DNA from: Ruegeria atlantica
GTDB lineage: Bacteria; Pseudomonadota; Alphaproteobacteria; Rhodobacterales; Rhodobacteraceae
Length of the DNA stretch: 64,000 nucleotides
Direction: 5' to 3'
Assembly: GCF_013032505.1 (NCBI RefSeq)
Contig: NZ_WQCG01000001.1
Span: forward strand, 1,178,001 to 1,242,000
The notes beneath the pieces were generated by a model. It searched no databases. It was not told the origin of the DNA and saw only the letters and a list, made by a program, of their open reading frames with translations. Shown piece after piece: positions 34,340 to 43,112 of the stretch. Numbering within the stretch: the stretch's first letter is position 1; the number at the start of each line of letters is the position of its first letter. Made by a program: the position numbers and the translations under genes.

Positions 34340-35973
34340 GTGATACCCTTCTCAAGGTCCGTGGCCTCAAGATTGGCGCGACTGTATATCCACCGGGCGA
34401 AAAGCCCCATGACATCGAGATTGTGCACGGGGTCGATTTCGACCTCGAACGCGGCAAGGTGCTGGGGCTGATCGGCGAATCCGGTGCCGGTAAATCGACC
34501 ATCGGTCTGGCGTCCATGGCTTATGGCCGCGGTGGCGTTGAACTGACCGGAGGAGAAGTCTGGGTCAACGGGCGCGACATTCTGAAATCTCCGCACAGCG
34601 ATATCCGCAATCTGCGTGGTGGCGAGGTTGCCTATGTCTCGCAATCCGCCGCCGCGTCATTCAACCCGGCCAAGAAGATCATGGATCAGGTTGTCGAAGC
34701 TGCGGTCGAGCACAAGAAGTTTTCACGCAAGGAAGCCGAAGGCCGTGCGCGGGAACTTTTCGCCAAGCTGGGTCTGCCCGATCCGGACAATATCGGTGAT
34801 CGTTATCCGCACCAGGTCTCGGGCGGTCAGTTACAGCGTTGTATGACAGCACTGGCCCTGTGCCCCGAGCCTGATCTGGTGGTGTTTGATGAACCGACCA
34901 CAGCTCTGGACGTGACGACCCAGATCGACGTTCTGATGGCGATTAAAGAGGCCATTCGCGATACTGGCGTTGCTGCGCTGTACATTACGCATGACCTCGC
35001 CGTTGTCGCACAGGTCAGTGATGACATCATGGTTCTTCGGATGGGTAACACCGTCGAATACGGCAGTACCGATCAGATCATCAACAACCCGAAGGAAGAT
35101 TACACCAAGGCCTTGGTCTCGGTGCGTTCTATCGAGCACGAAGAAAAAAAGCCAACACCGGATGCGGTGCTTAGCGTTGACGGTATCACCGCACGCTACA
35201 AGGGTTTGAACTTCGACGTGCTGCACAACGTCAATGTCGAGCTTCATCCAGGGCAGACGCTGGCGGTTGTGGGTGAATCCGGTTCGGGTAAGTCGACGCT
35301 GGCACGTGTGATCACGGGCCTGTTGCCGCCGCGTGATGGTGAGATCACCTTTAACGGGCGAAAGCTGTCACCAGACCTGAAGAACCGCACACGAGAAGAC
35401 CTGCGCGAGCTGCAGATGATCTATCAGATGGCTGACGTGGCAATGAACCCGCGCCAGACCGTTGGCACGATCATCGGTCGCCCGCTGGAGTTCTACTTCA
35501 ACATGCGTGGCGCCGAAAAGCGCAAGCGGATCGTTGAGCTGCTGGATGAGATTGAGCTGGGCGAGAAGTTCATCGATCGCTATCCGGCGGAACTGTCAGG
35601 TGGTCAGAAACAGCGTGTCTGCATTGCGCGGTCACTGGCGGCCAAGCCCAAGATGATCATCTGTGATGAGGTCACCTCGGCGCTTGATCCTCTGGTTGCG
35701 GACGGCATCCTCAAGCTGCTGCTGGACCTGCAAAAGATCGAGGATGTAGCATACCTCTTCATCACCCACGATCTGGCAACGGTGCGCGCAATCAGCGACA
35801 GTATCGCAGTGATGTATCAGGGTCGCGTGGTTCGCTACGGGTCGAAAAGCGAGGTACTGAGCCCGCCGTTCGACGACTATACCGACCTGCTGCTCAGCTC
35901 GGTCCCCGAGATGCATCTGGGCTGGCTGGAAGAGGTCGTCGCCCACCGCAAAATGGAAAGCGCCGGGAACTGA
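34336..35973 (+). CDS. Fused double ATP-binding protein of a peptide-type ABC importer
   Basis: This is a 545-residue protein with two nucleotide-binding domains joined in one chain (DppD-DppF like). NBD1 has Walker A GESGAGKST, signature VSGGQLQR and Walker B LVVFDEPTTALD. NBD2 has GESGSGKST, LSGGQKQR and MIICDEVTSALD, with Val in place of the usual Pro after DE. The Q-loops read VSQSAAASFNP and IYQMADVAMNP rather than the usual QDPxxSLNP, a subfamily feature. It energises the two permeases. A strong terminator ends the operon at 36010-36049. Confidence 0.95.
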   Translation: MSDTLLKVRGLKIGATVYPPGEKPHDIEIVHGVDFDLERGKVLGLIGESGAGKSTIGLASMAYGRGGVELTGGEVWVNGRDILKSPHSDIRNLRGGEVAYVSQSAAASFNPAKKIMDQVVEAAVEHKKFSRKEAEGRARELFAKLGLPDPDNIGDRYPHQVSGGQLQRCMTALALCPEPDLVVFDEPTTALDVTTQIDVLMAIKEAIRDTGVAALYITHDLAVVAQVSDDIMVLRMGNTVEYGSTDQIINNPKEDYTKALVSVRSIEHEEKKPTPDAVLSVDGITARYKGLNFDVLHNVNVELHPGQTLAVVGESGSGKSTLARVITGLLPPRDGEITFNGRKLSPDLKNRTREDLRELQMIYQMADVAMNPRQTVGTIIGRPLEFYFNMRGAEKRKRIVELLDEIELGEKFIDRYPAELSGGQKQRVCIARSLAAKPKMIICDEVTSALDPLVADGILKLLLDLQKIEDVAYLFITHDLATVRAISDSIAVMYQGRVVRYGSKSEVLSPPFDDYTDLLLSSVPEMHLGWLEEVVAHRKMESAGN

Positions 35974-36009
35974 TCCCTGCCCTTTCCGTGACCATACGGT
36001 AAAAAATTG

Positions 36010-36049
36010 AAATCCCGACACCTTGTAAAAAGACAGGTGTCGGGATTTT
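36010..36049 (+). terminator. Strong terminator of the ABC importer operon
   Basis: A perfect 14-bp stem pairs AAATCCCGACACCT (36010-36023) with AGGTGTCGGGATTT (36035-36048) across an 11-base loop and is followed by a short T-run. It separates the ABC genes from the phosphodiesterase-like gene 83 bp further on. Confidence 0.9.
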
Positions 36050-36131
36050 GCTATTGGGGGCGCGAACGGGCAGGCCCCTGATTGCGAATCCCCTAGGGTC
36101 GCCTGAAATATCTAGTCAAAAGGCCAATGAC

Positions 36132-36968
36132 ATGGACCGCAAACTTCTACTCATAATTCTGGACGGTGTACCGTGGCGCAATTTCCGACGGTTGTTCGGT
36201 AACCTTGAAGGTTGGGTCGACAGCGGTGAGGCGCGCGTGTGGAAACTACGCGCTGTTTTGCCATCCACGTCCGCCAGCTGCTATGCCTCGATCCACACCG
36301 GTGTCACTCCGCAGGAACATGGCTGTACCGGCAACGGTAATGTCTTTCGCCTAGGCCATCAGGACGTCTTCAGCCAGGTCCGTGAAGCTGGTGGTGTAAC
36401 CGGTGCGGTCACCCACAGCTATTGGTCACAGTTCTTCAACCGCCACCCGTTCGATTACGTCCGCGACATCGAATATGATGAGCCTGAGAGCAAGACAATC
36501 AACCACGGCCGCTTTCACACCATGACCGGCTATGGCAAAGCCAATCAGATGACGCCGTCCGACGTGGATCTCTATGCCACTCTGACCAACCTTTGCCTGC
36601 GTCATGGGCTGGATTACGGCCTGCTGCATGCCTGCACATTGGACAGTATGGGGCACCGTTTCTACCATGATTGCGAGGAGATGGACCACGCCTGTTTCGT
36701 CGCAGACGAGATGCTGGCCCCCTTCATCCCGCGTTGGCGGCAACTAGGCTATGAGGTCATCGTGACCGCCGATCACGGTCAGGACGAACGCGGGCATCAC
36801 GGCGGGCGCAGCCCGCTGCAACAGGAAACGGCACTGTACTACTTTGGCGACGCGGAAGGCCCCGAGGCCGACACGGTGATCGATCAGCTACAACTAGCGC
36901 CCACGATCCTGAACCGCATGGGCGCGCCCATTGCTGAAACGATGAAGGCACAGTCTTTCTTGAAGTAA
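36132..36968 (+). CDS. Alkaline-phosphatase-superfamily phosphodiesterase-like protein
   Basis: This is a 278-residue enzyme of the nucleotide pyrophosphatase/phosphodiesterase type. The start at ATG 36132 gives MDRKLLLIILDGVPWRNFRR (first metal Asp in LDG). The nucleophile region is LPSTSASCYASIHTGVTPQEHG, the metal segment LDSMGHRFYHD, and VTADHGQDERGHHGG supplies DHG and the last His. There is no signal peptide, so it is cytoplasmic, which is unusual for this class. Its place between an ABC importer and an esterase suggests a step in the same catabolic route. The substrate is unknown. Confidence 0.85.
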   Translation: MDRKLLLIILDGVPWRNFRRLFGNLEGWVDSGEARVWKLRAVLPSTSASCYASIHTGVTPQEHGCTGNGNVFRLGHQDVFSQVREAGGVTGAVTHSYWSQFFNRHPFDYVRDIEYDEPESKTINHGRFHTMTGYGKANQMTPSDVDLYATLTNLCLRHGLDYGLLHACTLDSMGHRFYHDCEEMDHACFVADEMLAPFIPRWRQLGYEVIVTADHGQDERGHHGGRSPLQQETALYYFGDAEGPEADTVIDQLQLAPTILNRMGAPIAETMKAQSFLK

Positions 36969-36972
36969 CGGG

Positions 36973-37896
36973 TTAGTCGTAGGGCCAGATCTGCTGGCCC
37001 AGCGCCTCGATCGCGACCGAAATCCTCTCAAAACTGTCTGCCGCGCGCTTTACACTGGTCCGCGCGCGCAGATAGCCGTGGACGAGGCCCGGTTCGTTGA
37101 TCCAATGCGCCTGCCCTCCGGCGGCGGAAATCTTGTCGCAATAAGCGGCGCCATCATCCCGCAGCGGATCACAATCTGCAGTCACCACCACGGTCGGCGG
37201 CAGACCCGAGAAATCTGTGTCGTGAAGCGGCGCGAAGGTCGGATCATCTTGCGGGATATCACTACCACAACGCACTTTTTCGTAGAACTGAATCTCATCC
37301 AGCGTCAAAAGCGGTGCGTGGGCGTGCTCGATATACGACCCTTTCGTGCTGTCACCACCCAAACCTGGGTAGATCAGGACCTGACCCAGCACATGGTCCA
37401 ACTTACCTCGCCCATATTGGGCGACTGCGGCCGCCAGGTTGCCACCGGCACTGTCACCCGCAAGGACAATCGGGTCGCCGAATTCCTGCGCCACCCAGTT
37501 TGTCGCATTCCAGCTGTCCTGAAACTGCGCCGGGTGGACATGTTCGGGACACAGACGGTAGTCCACAGCCACAACCCGATATCCAGTCTGCGCGCAGATC
37601 TCGGCGCAAACATCATCGTGGCTGTCCAGACCTCCAACAACAAATCCGCCACCATGAAAATAAGTGACGGTTCGCGTCGGCTGACCCGCATTGTAGACAC
37701 GGACAGGCACGCCAAATGCCTGCCTGTCCTCAGTCTCGACCCCCTGCGGGCGGGGTTGGCGAAAGTCGCGACACATCGTGCCGTACACCCGGCGTTGATC
37801 TTCGATCGACTGTTCGACCGCATCATCGGGATAGCTTTCAGCCGTTCGTTTTATGAACGCCCAGGTTTCTTCATCAATCAGACGTTCATAATCCAT
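36973..37896 (-). CDS. HSL-family alpha/beta hydrolase (carboxylesterase)
   Basis: This is a 307-residue cytoplasmic esterase of the hormone-sensitive lipase family. The oxyanion motif is VTYFHGGGFVVGGLDSHDD (HGGG), the nucleophile elbow IVLAGDSAGGNLAAAVA (GDSAGG), the acid VVTADCDPLRDDG, and the catalytic His EPGLVHGYLRA. It lies 12 bp after the acyl-CoA synthetase gene in the same direction, so the two form an operon in which an ester could be cleaved and the acid activated. Confidence 0.93.
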   Translation of the reverse strand: MDYERLIDEETWAFIKRTAESYPDDAVEQSIEDQRRVYGTMCRDFRQPRPQGVETEDRQAFGVPVRVYNAGQPTRTVTYFHGGGFVVGGLDSHDDVCAEICAQTGYRVVAVDYRLCPEHVHPAQFQDSWNATNWVAQEFGDPIVLAGDSAGGNLAAAVAQYGRGKLDHVLGQVLIYPGLGGDSTKGSYIEHAHAPLLTLDEIQFYEKVRCGSDIPQDDPTFAPLHDTDFSGLPPTVVVTADCDPLRDDGAAYCDKISAAGGQAHWINEPGLVHGYLRARTSVKRAADSFERISVAIEALGQQIWPYD

Positions 37897-37908
37897 GCTC
37901 TCTCCCGG

Positions 37909-39798
37909 TCAGGCAGCCCACTCCCACGGCCGGGTGAACGATCCCAGCACTTTGCTGACATCGTCCTCTGAGGAGCCCTTCGCGTCAAGCTGCGCAACGA
38001 GTCCGCGCTTTTTATCGTCGATGACTGACACGACCCGTGCCTCAAGCCCCGCTTCCTCCAGCGCGCCGTTATAAATGCGCGTGATCGCCTGTTTGCGAAG
38101 CTCAGGCTTAAAGACCTTTCCGACAGCGGTTTTGGGCAGTTCGTCCAGAATGGTCATATGCTTGGGTTGCGCCGCGCGTTCATGGACATGGACGTTGCAA
38201 TAATCCATCAGTTCTTTCTCGGAGACCGAGGCACCATCGACCAGTTCGACAAAGGCGCAAGGCACTTCGCCCGAATAGGCATCTGGCTGCCCGATGGCAC
38301 CGGCAAAGGCGACGGCATCATGCCCCAGCAGGGCTTCTTCGATTTCAGCCGGGTCAATGTTGTGACCACCACGGATGATGAGATCTTTCGCGCGACCTGT
38401 GATCCACAGGTAGCCATCCTCGTCAAACCGACCCAGATCGCCCGTACGCAGGTACTTGTCGAAGTGGTACAGATCTACGTTCTTGTCCGCCTCGGTATAG
38501 GTATTGCCCGCATAAACCCCCGGGTTCGATATGCAGATCTCACCAATTTCGTCGGCGGCACATTCCTTTGGCCCATCCGGGCCATCCTGCAGGATTTTGA
38601 CATCCGTATATGGGAACGGAATACCAATCGAGCCGATCTTCTTTTCCCCGTCCACCGGGTTGCAGGAAACCAGACAGGTAGCTTCGGTCAGCCCATAGCC
38701 TTCTACGATGGTCACACCGGTCGCTTCTTCGAACCGGCGGAACAGTTCGACGGGCAAAGGTGCTGAACCTGAGAACGCCGTTTTCACGCTTGAGATGTCC
38801 GCATCCACGGGTCGCTGCATCTTGGCAGCAATCGCTGTGGGTACGGTGATGATGAACGTTACTTTCCAACGCTCGATCAATTTCCAGAAATTGTCGAAAA
38901 CACCGTCGCCGCGATATCCTGCAGGCGTTGGGAATACCACATGGGCGCCTGACGACACAGCAGCCATCATGATCACGTGCACGGCAAAAACGTGGAACAT
39001 GGGCAGTGGGCACATGATCACGTCTTCGTCCGAGAACAACAGAGTGCTCCCCAGCCAGCCGTTGTAGATGAGGCCCGAGTATTTGTGCTGTGCAACCTTA
39101 GGCATGCCGGTTGTGCCGCCGGTGTGGAAATAGCAGGCAACGCGATCTTCCTTGCCGTCTTCAAAGGTCAGCGTTGTTGGCTGCTTGGCCAATTCTTTAT
39201 TAAAGTTCTTGTAATCCGCATGGGCCAGTTTTTCCTTGTCACCCATTTTTGGGCGCAGGAACGGCACCAGCCAGGATTTTGGCGGCGTCAGATAGCGGTT
39301 GAGGTCAATCTCGAGAATGGTTTTGACGTTGGGCGCGTGGCGCACTGCCTCTTCGACCTTTTGCGCCACATCCGTTTTTGGGAAGGATTTCAACGTCACA
39401 ACCACCTTGGCGCCGGTTTCGCGCAGGATTGCGGCGATCTGCTCGGGCTCTAGCAGCGGGTTGATCGGGTTCACGATCCCTGCAACCGCGCCGCCCATCA
39501 TGGTGACCAGCGTTTCGTTACAGTTAGGCAGCACATATGCCACCACGTCTTTCTCACCGACCCCTAACGACCGGAAGAGATTGGCAGCCTGGTTGACCTT
39601 GCCCAGAAGTTGCGACCAGGTCAGCGTCTCTGCCTTGTCTGTCGGACCAGACATAAGTTGAAAGCTGACCGCATTACTGTTCGGAAACTTGCTTGCCGTA
39701 CGTGACAGCAACTGGTGGAACGTGACCGGAACGTCCCGATCCTCCCACGGCATTTCCTGCTCCATTCTCGCCTTGTCTTCCAAACCCACAAAGGCCAT
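37909..39798 (-). CDS. Acyl-CoA synthetase (AMP-forming)
   Basis: This is a 629-residue adenylate-forming ligase. Motifs in order are YFHTGGTTGMPKVAQHKYSG (P-loop), EGYGLTEATCLVSCNP, LRTGDLGRFDEDGYLWITGR (TGD), AKDLIIRGGHNIDPAEIEE, and LPKTAVGKVFKPELR holding the catalytic Lys. It activates a carboxylic acid to its CoA thioester; chain length or aromatic specificity cannot be read. The start ATG 39798 has GGGAGGAGTC upstream. It heads the operon with the HSL esterase. Confidence 0.94.
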   Translation of the reverse strand: MAFVGLEDKARMEQEMPWEDRDVPVTFHQLLSRTASKFPNSNAVSFQLMSGPTDKAETLTWSQLLGKVNQAANLFRSLGVGEKDVVAYVLPNCNETLVTMMGGAVAGIVNPINPLLEPEQIAAILRETGAKVVVTLKSFPKTDVAQKVEEAVRHAPNVKTILEIDLNRYLTPPKSWLVPFLRPKMGDKEKLAHADYKNFNKELAKQPTTLTFEDGKEDRVACYFHTGGTTGMPKVAQHKYSGLIYNGWLGSTLLFSDEDVIMCPLPMFHVFAVHVIMMAAVSSGAHVVFPTPAGYRGDGVFDNFWKLIERWKVTFIITVPTAIAAKMQRPVDADISSVKTAFSGSAPLPVELFRRFEEATGVTIVEGYGLTEATCLVSCNPVDGEKKIGSIGIPFPYTDVKILQDGPDGPKECAADEIGEICISNPGVYAGNTYTEADKNVDLYHFDKYLRTGDLGRFDEDGYLWITGRAKDLIIRGGHNIDPAEIEEALLGHDAVAFAGAIGQPDAYSGEVPCAFVELVDGASVSEKELMDYCNVHVHERAAQPKHMTILDELPKTAVGKVFKPELRKQAITRIYNGALEEAGLEARVVSVIDDKKRGLVAQLDAKGSSEDDVSKVLGSFTRPWEWAA

Positions 39799-39953
39799 GT
39801 GACTCCTCCCTGTTTTTTCTCCCGCGTCTTGCGCGGTTTTTTCCAGAACAAGATGGAAGCAAAACCCCGCAGGTGCAAGCGACGGGTTAGAGGGGCCACG
39901 CCCAAATTTGTAGAATTACGCAGCGGCGCAAAAATGACTTCCCCGACGTCAGG

Positions 39954-41774
39954 CTATTCCGCTGCGACACCGTCGGTGAATTGCAAACGCGCCAGACGAG
40001 CGTATAGGCCATCCTGATCGACCAGATCTTCATGCGTGCCTTGAGCCACGATTTGACCGGCCTCCATCACCACGATCCGGTCCGCCTTTTTGACTGTCGC
40101 AAGACGGTGGGCCACGATCAATGTGGTGCGTCCTGCCCGCATCTGATCAACCGCTCCCTGTACTGCACGTTCGCTTTCGGCATCCAGGGCAGAAGTTGCC
40201 TCATCCAACAGCAGAACCGGCGCATCTCGCAGGATCGCACGGGCAATCGCGATGCGCTGTTTCTGACCACCCGACAGCATTACACCACGCTCGCCGACAA
40301 AGCTGTCATACCCTTCGGGTAGTTTCGAAATGAATTCATCTGCTGCGGCTGCGCGCGCTGCTGCCTCAACCTCGGCGTCAGTGGCGTCCAGACGCCCAAA
40401 CCGAATATTTTCACGAGCCGAGGCTGCAAAGATGGTTGGGTCCTGCGGCACCAGTGCCATGTGCTGCCGGAAATCGGACCGGTCGAGATCGCGCAGATCA
40501 ACACCATCCAGGCGGACATGGCCTGCGTCCGGATCGTAGAACCGCTGGATCATCTGGATGACCGTCGTTTTGCCTGCACCCGATGGCCCAACAAAAGCCA
40601 CTGTTTCTCCCGGTTGGATCGACAACGTCAGATGATCCAATGCCACGACATCCGGACGGGCCGGATAATGGAAGGTCACATCTTCAAAACGTATCTCACC
40701 CAGGACAGGTGTGGGTAAAGACGCCGCCTTGACCGGGTCGGTTACCGTGTCCTCAGCATTCAGCAATTCCACCAAACGCTCGGTCGCGCCAGCGGCGCGT
40801 TGCAGTTCGCTCCAAATCTCGGACAGGGCTGCGACTGAGCCGGCCATAATGACCGAATAAATTACGAACTGGATCAAAACACCTTCGGTCATCACTCCAT
40901 CGCGCACGTCATTGGCACCCATCCACAGCACACCGACAATGCCTGAGAATACGAGGAAGATGACAATAACCGTCAGAACGGCGCGGGTCTGAATTCGACG
41001 CAGCGATACGATATACGAGGTTTCGGTCATATCGCCGAACTGCTTTTGGCTGGCTTGCTCGTGGGTAAAGGCCTGAACTGTCTGCACCGCGCTCAGCGCT
41101 TCGCCCGCATTGCCGGATGAGGCCGCGATCCAATCCTGATTTTCCCTGCTAATCACCCGCAGACGGCGTCCCAGAACCAGAATGGGCACCACGACCACCG
41201 GGATCAACAAAAGCACCAAGCCCGTCAATTTGGCAGAGGTCAGCAGCATCAGAACCAAGCCCCCAACGAACATCAGCAAATTGCGCAGCGCGATCGAGAC
41301 GGATGATCCCAGTACCGACTGGATCAAGGTTGTGTCCGTGGTAATGCGGCTCAGAACTTCTCCGGTCATGATGCGTTCATAAAACTCAGGGCTCATCCCG
41401 ATTACGCGATCAAAAACGGCCTTGCGAATATCGGCCACGACCCGTTCCCCCAACCGAGTCACCAGCGCATAGCGGATGCCGGTTCCGATGGCGAGAATCG
41501 CGGCAATACCCAACGCCGCCAAAAAGTACCAATCCAGCAGCTCGCCATCTTCAATTCGAAAGTTATCGACGACCCGACGCACCGCAAGCGGCAAGGTCAG
41601 CGTCATGCTGGCTGTCAGCACCAGTGCCAGTCCCGCGCCGATCATCAGGGCCCGATACGGCTTCATAAACGGCCAAAGAGACGACAGAACGCCAATCTTC
41701 CGCGATCCTGCGCGCTCTTCCGTGGCGCCGGGTGCAGGTTTGCCCTTGGGAGAGGCTGAGGCAGAGTTCGCCAT
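39954..41774 (-). CDS. ABC exporter with fused membrane and ATPase domains (MsbA/lipid exporter-like)
   Basis: This is a 606-residue half-transporter. A polar N-terminus leads to six membrane spans between residues 35 and 320 (MIGAGLALVLTASMTLTLPL is the first). The ATPase domain has Walker A AFVGPSGAGKTTVIQMIQRF, signature VMLSGGQKQRIAIARAI and Walker B APVLLLDEATSALDAESE. It should work as a homodimer exporting lipids or hydrophobic compounds. It stands alone on the minus strand between the acyl-CoA synthetase and tRNA-Gly. The substrate is not known. Confidence 0.92.
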   Translation of the reverse strand: MANSASASPKGKPAPGATEERAGSRKIGVLSSLWPFMKPYRALMIGAGLALVLTASMTLTLPLAVRRVVDNFRIEDGELLDWYFLAALGIAAILAIGTGIRYALVTRLGERVVADIRKAVFDRVIGMSPEFYERIMTGEVLSRITTDTTLIQSVLGSSVSIALRNLLMFVGGLVLMLLTSAKLTGLVLLLIPVVVVPILVLGRRLRVISRENQDWIAASSGNAGEALSAVQTVQAFTHEQASQKQFGDMTETSYIVSLRRIQTRAVLTVIVIFLVFSGIVGVLWMGANDVRDGVMTEGVLIQFVIYSVIMAGSVAALSEIWSELQRAAGATERLVELLNAEDTVTDPVKAASLPTPVLGEIRFEDVTFHYPARPDVVALDHLTLSIQPGETVAFVGPSGAGKTTVIQMIQRFYDPDAGHVRLDGVDLRDLDRSDFRQHMALVPQDPTIFAASARENIRFGRLDATDAEVEAAARAAAADEFISKLPEGYDSFVGERGVMLSGGQKQRIAIARAILRDAPVLLLDEATSALDAESERAVQGAVDQMRAGRTTLIVAHRLATVKKADRIVVMEAGQIVAQGTHEDLVDQDGLYARLARLQFTDGVAAE

Positions 41775-41900
41775 ATTTGGCCCTTACGTCATATTCGCGA
41801 TTTCGTGTTCGCTTCTTGGCGGCCACGGCAAGCCGGGTCAAGAACCACAATATATGACACCACCTAAAAGGGCCATTTGACGCAGAATTTCGGGGCTGAT

Positions 41901-41947
41901 TTGGAGCGGGCGGCGGGAATCGAACCCGCTTCATCAGCTTGGAAGGC
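41901..41947 (-). repeat. 47-bp copy of the 3' part of tRNA-Gly (integration-site relic)
   Basis: Positions 41901-41947 equal 42038-42084 exactly. The repeated part runs from the tRNA 3' end (with CCA) through the T-arm to the anticodon loop, then the sequences diverge. The 5' half and acceptor partner are absent, so this copy cannot fold as a tRNA. A truncated 3' copy in the same orientation beyond the tRNA's 3' end is the usual trace of a tyrosine-integrase element. Only 90 bp separate the copies, so the insert is almost wholly lost. Confidence 0.85.
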
Positions 41948-42038
41948 AAGCGCCTTAGTCACTACTTTCAAAACTATTTCAATGCAATATTAGAATACAT
42001 ATAGTCGATTTGTAGGTTATATGTCGGAGAAAAATTCT

Positions 42039-42113
<75 letters not shown>

Positions 42114-42732
42114 TCAGCTCGAGCGGGTCTATTTCATCCCGAATTTGCGGTCAATAGAGGATTTGTTTTTTTTCAGACAACTGATCTTTGTTGAACAAAA
42201 AATCTGCAGCTGAATCGCAGGCAAGTAATGGAGTTTGGCCGAAAAGTAAGCTGTCAATTTTCTAATAGAATCAACTGAACAATCAAAGTGTCCCTGTTCC
42301 AATCGGAACTGTTCGAATGTCCCCATTGCGGACAGAACGGGCATTCGTCTTATTGGCGACTATGACTGCACTGAGCCGAAAGCAGACATAGATGATGAGA
42401 GCAGCATTCGTCACTCTGGGCGGCAAGCTGACATTCTCTGTGGGTGCAAATTGGAAGGTTTTTTTTCGCGAAGCGGTCATTTGACCTCCCGTCGGTTCAT
42501 AAAGTGAACTGCCTCTTAACAAAATGCTACGGATCATGCCCATCATTGGCAAATGGGGGCGGGTCGAACTGAGTCGGCTAAATACTTATTGCGTGGTATA
42601 GAGTTGATGAAAGAATATACCGACCAGTAAAGATTGCACGATCCGTCATCAGAGCGCGACCTTCGAATACAAGTTTAGATGCTTCTTGAGCCATTCGGTG
42701 TTCATAGTATGCGGAAGCGCAAGGGGGAAATT
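42114..42732. other. AT-rich intergenic region with degenerate repeat
   Basis: No convincing gene. Short minus-strand frames at 42129-42344, 42283-42552 and 42578-42850 lack ribosome sites and recognisable products. Positions 42401-42482 resemble 57365-57450 (shared GCAGCATTC, ACATTCTCT, GCAAATTGGA, AAGCG stretches), so this is a diverged member of an intergenic repeat family. Confidence 0.55.
42401..42482. repeat. Degenerate intergenic repeat, copy 1
   Basis: By eye this copy aligns with 57365-57450 over about 80 bp with scattered mismatches, keeping GCAGCATTC, ACATTCTCT and GCAAATTGGA blocks. Neither copy is in a credible gene. Confidence 0.55.
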
Positions 42733-43101
42733 TTGACCAAAGTCCTGTTGGTGGAAGACAATGAAATGAACAGCGATATGCTGTCGCGCCGGTTGGAACG
42801 CAAAGGTTTTCATGTTGTCGTTGCGAAGGACGGGCTGGAAGGCGTGTCAATGGCTGGAGAAGAACGTCCAGACATCATTTTGATGGACATGAGCCTGCCT
42901 GAGATTGATGGGTGGGAGGCTACACGACGTATCAAGGCGGCGCCCGAGACGGCGTCGATTCCGGTGGTGGCCCTGACCGCACACGCGATGGCCAGTGATA
43001 GGGAAAAGGCGCTGGAAGCAGGTTGCGACGACTTCGACACCAAACCGGTTGAGTTGAGCCGTTTGCTAGACAAGATGGGGAATCTTCTGCCTACAACCTG
43101 A
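42733..43101 (+). CDS. Single-domain response regulator (DivK/CheY-like)
   Basis: This is a receiver-only protein of 122 residues from TTG 42733, which has GGGGG 5 bases upstream and gives (M)TKVLLVEDNEMNSDMLSRR; ATGs at 42709 and 42679 are in frame. The acidic pocket is VEDNE, the phosphoacceptor Asp is in IILMDMSLPEIDGWE, the switch Thr in VVALTAHAM, and the Lys in FDTKPVEL. It lacks an output domain, so it acts as a phosphorelay shuttle or allosteric partner. It is convergent with the receiver-cyclase gene, 11 bp away, and near the hybrid kinase. Confidence 0.92.
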   Translation: MTKVLLVEDNEMNSDMLSRRLERKGFHVVVAKDGLEGVSMAGEERPDIILMDMSLPEIDGWEATRRIKAAPETASIPVVALTAHAMASDREKALEAGCDDFDTKPVELSRLLDKMGNLLPTT

Positions 43102-43112
43102 GGAAGAACCGC

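Noticed and set aside
39799..39953. Hairpin CCGCG/CGCGG with T-run near 39820-39840 as a terminator
   Set aside because: The T-run follows on the plus strand, where no gene ends; on the minus strand it lies in the leader of the acyl-CoA synthetase gene, so its role is unclear.
41901..41990. Possible second tRNA-Gly
   Set aside because: Only the 3' part from the anticodon loop is present; there is no matching acceptor 5' strand or D-arm.
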